Assembly: GCA_016715885.1 (NCBI GenBank)
Contig: JADJXL010000020.1
Span: 1,116,001-1,180,000, forward strand
Length of the DNA: 64,000 nt
DNA from: Polyangiaceae bacterium
GTDB taxonomy: Bacteria; Myxococcota_A; Polyangia; Polyangiales; Polyangiaceae
Direction of reading: 5' to 3'
Below are positions 63,393 to 64,000 of the stretch, piece after piece. The stretch's first letter is position 1. Every line of letters begins with the position of its first letter. The notes under the pieces were generated by a model that ran no database searches, had not been told where the DNA came from, and saw only the letters and a program-made list of their open reading frames with translations. The translations under genes were made by a program, and so were the position numbers.

Positions 63393-63872
63393 ATGGGGCC
63401 CCTTTCTTGGTTGCCCGCGAGCGTCCTCGGGCTCGCTCGTGAAGTGGGCAGGCATCTTCTGCGACGGCCGGTCGTAGGCATTGCGGTCGCGGCGCGCGTG
63501 GCCGATGGAAGGTGGCTGCTCATTCGTCGGGGCGATACGGGCACGTGGGCGTTGCCCGGCGGAACGCTCGAGTGGGGAGAGACGTTGCGCGAGGCCGCGA
63601 TTCGCGAGCTACGTGAAGAGGCGGGTGTGTTCGATGTAGAGCTTGGTCCAGTCGTGGGCGTGTTTTCGCGACCCGATCGGGATTTGCGATTTCACGCGGT
63701 CACGATCGTCATAACGGCACGCGTGGCCGCGCCAAGCCAGGCCCCGACAAACCCGCTCGAAATCCGAGAAGTACGGCTGTTTCACGAAGACGAGATTCCC
63801 CGGCCGCTCGCGATGGGCATGGACGACATGCTCGATGCGGCCAGGCGTGGCGGTGATGTGGTGTTCGAGTAG
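63393..63872 (+). CDS. Nudix hydrolase
   Basis: 159 residues. The Nudix box GGTLEWGETLREAAIRELREEAGV fits GX5EX7REUXEEXGU exactly, so metal-dependent hydrolysis of a nucleoside-diphosphate-linked substrate is likely. The first 30 residues form a hydrophobic/basic leader (LPASVLGLAREVGRHLL). The start MGPLSWLP at 63393 is preferred over longer Cys/His-rich extensions. The substrate cannot be assigned. Confidence 0.85.
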   Translation: MGPLSWLPASVLGLAREVGRHLLRRPVVGIAVAARVADGRWLLIRRGDTGTWALPGGTLEWGETLREAAIRELREEAGVFDVELGPVVGVFSRPDRDLRFHAVTIVITARVAAPSQAPTNPLEIREVRLFHEDEIPRPLAMGMDDMLDAARRGGDVVFE

Positions 63873-63899
63873 CAAGTGACGGCGAACGAGGAAACGACG

Positions 63900-64000
63900 A
63901 TGAGCAAGCAGCAGAAAAAAGCAGAACCGAGTGGTCAATTGGATTTGTCCACGCGCTCGCGCATCGACGAGCTGGCAGCGCGCATCGACCGTTACCGAGC
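63900..64000 (+). CDS. Start of a gene cut by the window edge, possibly DNA ligase-like N-terminus
   Basis: Starts at ATG 63900 with GAGGAAA about six bases upstream. The visible 33 residues read MSKQQKKAEPSGQLDLSTRSRIDELAARIDRYR. A short basic leader followed by an IDELAxxIDRYR helix resembles the N-terminus of NAD-dependent DNA ligase or a related helical protein, but too little is present to decide. Confidence 0.5.
   Translation, partial: MSKQQKKAEPSGQLDLSTRSRIDELAARIDRYR

Overview
The window is GC-rich DNA, densely coding on both strands, and looks like chromosome from a large-genome Gram-negative bacterium of the myxobacterial type (Myxococcota, probably Polyangiales/Sorangiineae). The pointers are a Ser/Thr kinase fused to an AAA/NACHT-like regulator, a MoxR-DUF58-DUF4350 operon, BamA with a long acidic Pro/Ala linker, many secreted proteins of unknown function, and GTG and TTG starts. 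Family names come from motif recognition only; no database search was possible.

Layout. 1-4.4 kb: end of a coiled-coil protein (Uma2-like tail), a small SMC-like ATPase, a TPR membrane protein, a secreted PD-(D/E)XK nuclease-like protein followed by a possible partner gene, and an unknown protein. 4.8-13.9 kb: membrane metallophosphoesterase, AmpG-like permease, membrane protein with a Pro/Gly/Gln tail, secreted alpha/beta protein, diacylglycerol-kinase-like enzyme, lipoprotein, single-domain response regulator. 14-17 kb: HrpB helicase and ribosomal protein bL28. 17-22.5 kb (minus): a tightly coupled operon rpsP-khpA-rimM-trmD-SPOUT methyltransferase-queG-DUF72-GGT-like, which joins ribosome and tRNA maturation to a gamma-glutamyltransferase-like protein that lacks the catalytic Thr. 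23-28 kb: DUF4350, MoxR and a frameshifted DUF58 gene, then rsmA. 28.5-30.6 kb: atpD-atpC with a clear terminator.

30.6-48.5 kb is the most accessory-looking part: RhuM-like protein, AAA ATPase with a C-terminal PD-(D/E)XK nuclease, a three-gene minus operon (dimethylglycine/sarcosine dehydrogenase-like, Cys-cluster protein, methyltransferase), the large kinase, a lipoprotein alpha/beta hydrolase, a PGRP-type amidase without signal peptide, a second PD-(D/E)XK-like protein with 9-residue repeats, and unknown genes. 48.5-64 kb is mostly core: dnaG-rpoD, a rhomboid-like protein lacking catalytic residues, bamA, divergent parC-parE, an AraC-type HTH protein, a nitrilase-family amidase, a Nudix hydrolase, and the first codons of another gene.

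Non-coding signals of note: a dispersed intergenic hairpin element (6.3 and 41.5 kb) whose central stem is kept although its sequence differs; a related hairpin cluster at 53.7 kb; a 67-bp tandem repeat ahead of atpD; 41-bp-spaced direct repeats at 48.0 kb; and a strong excess of the octamer GTTTGTCC across the window. I found no tRNA, rRNA, CRISPR array or intact insertion sequence.
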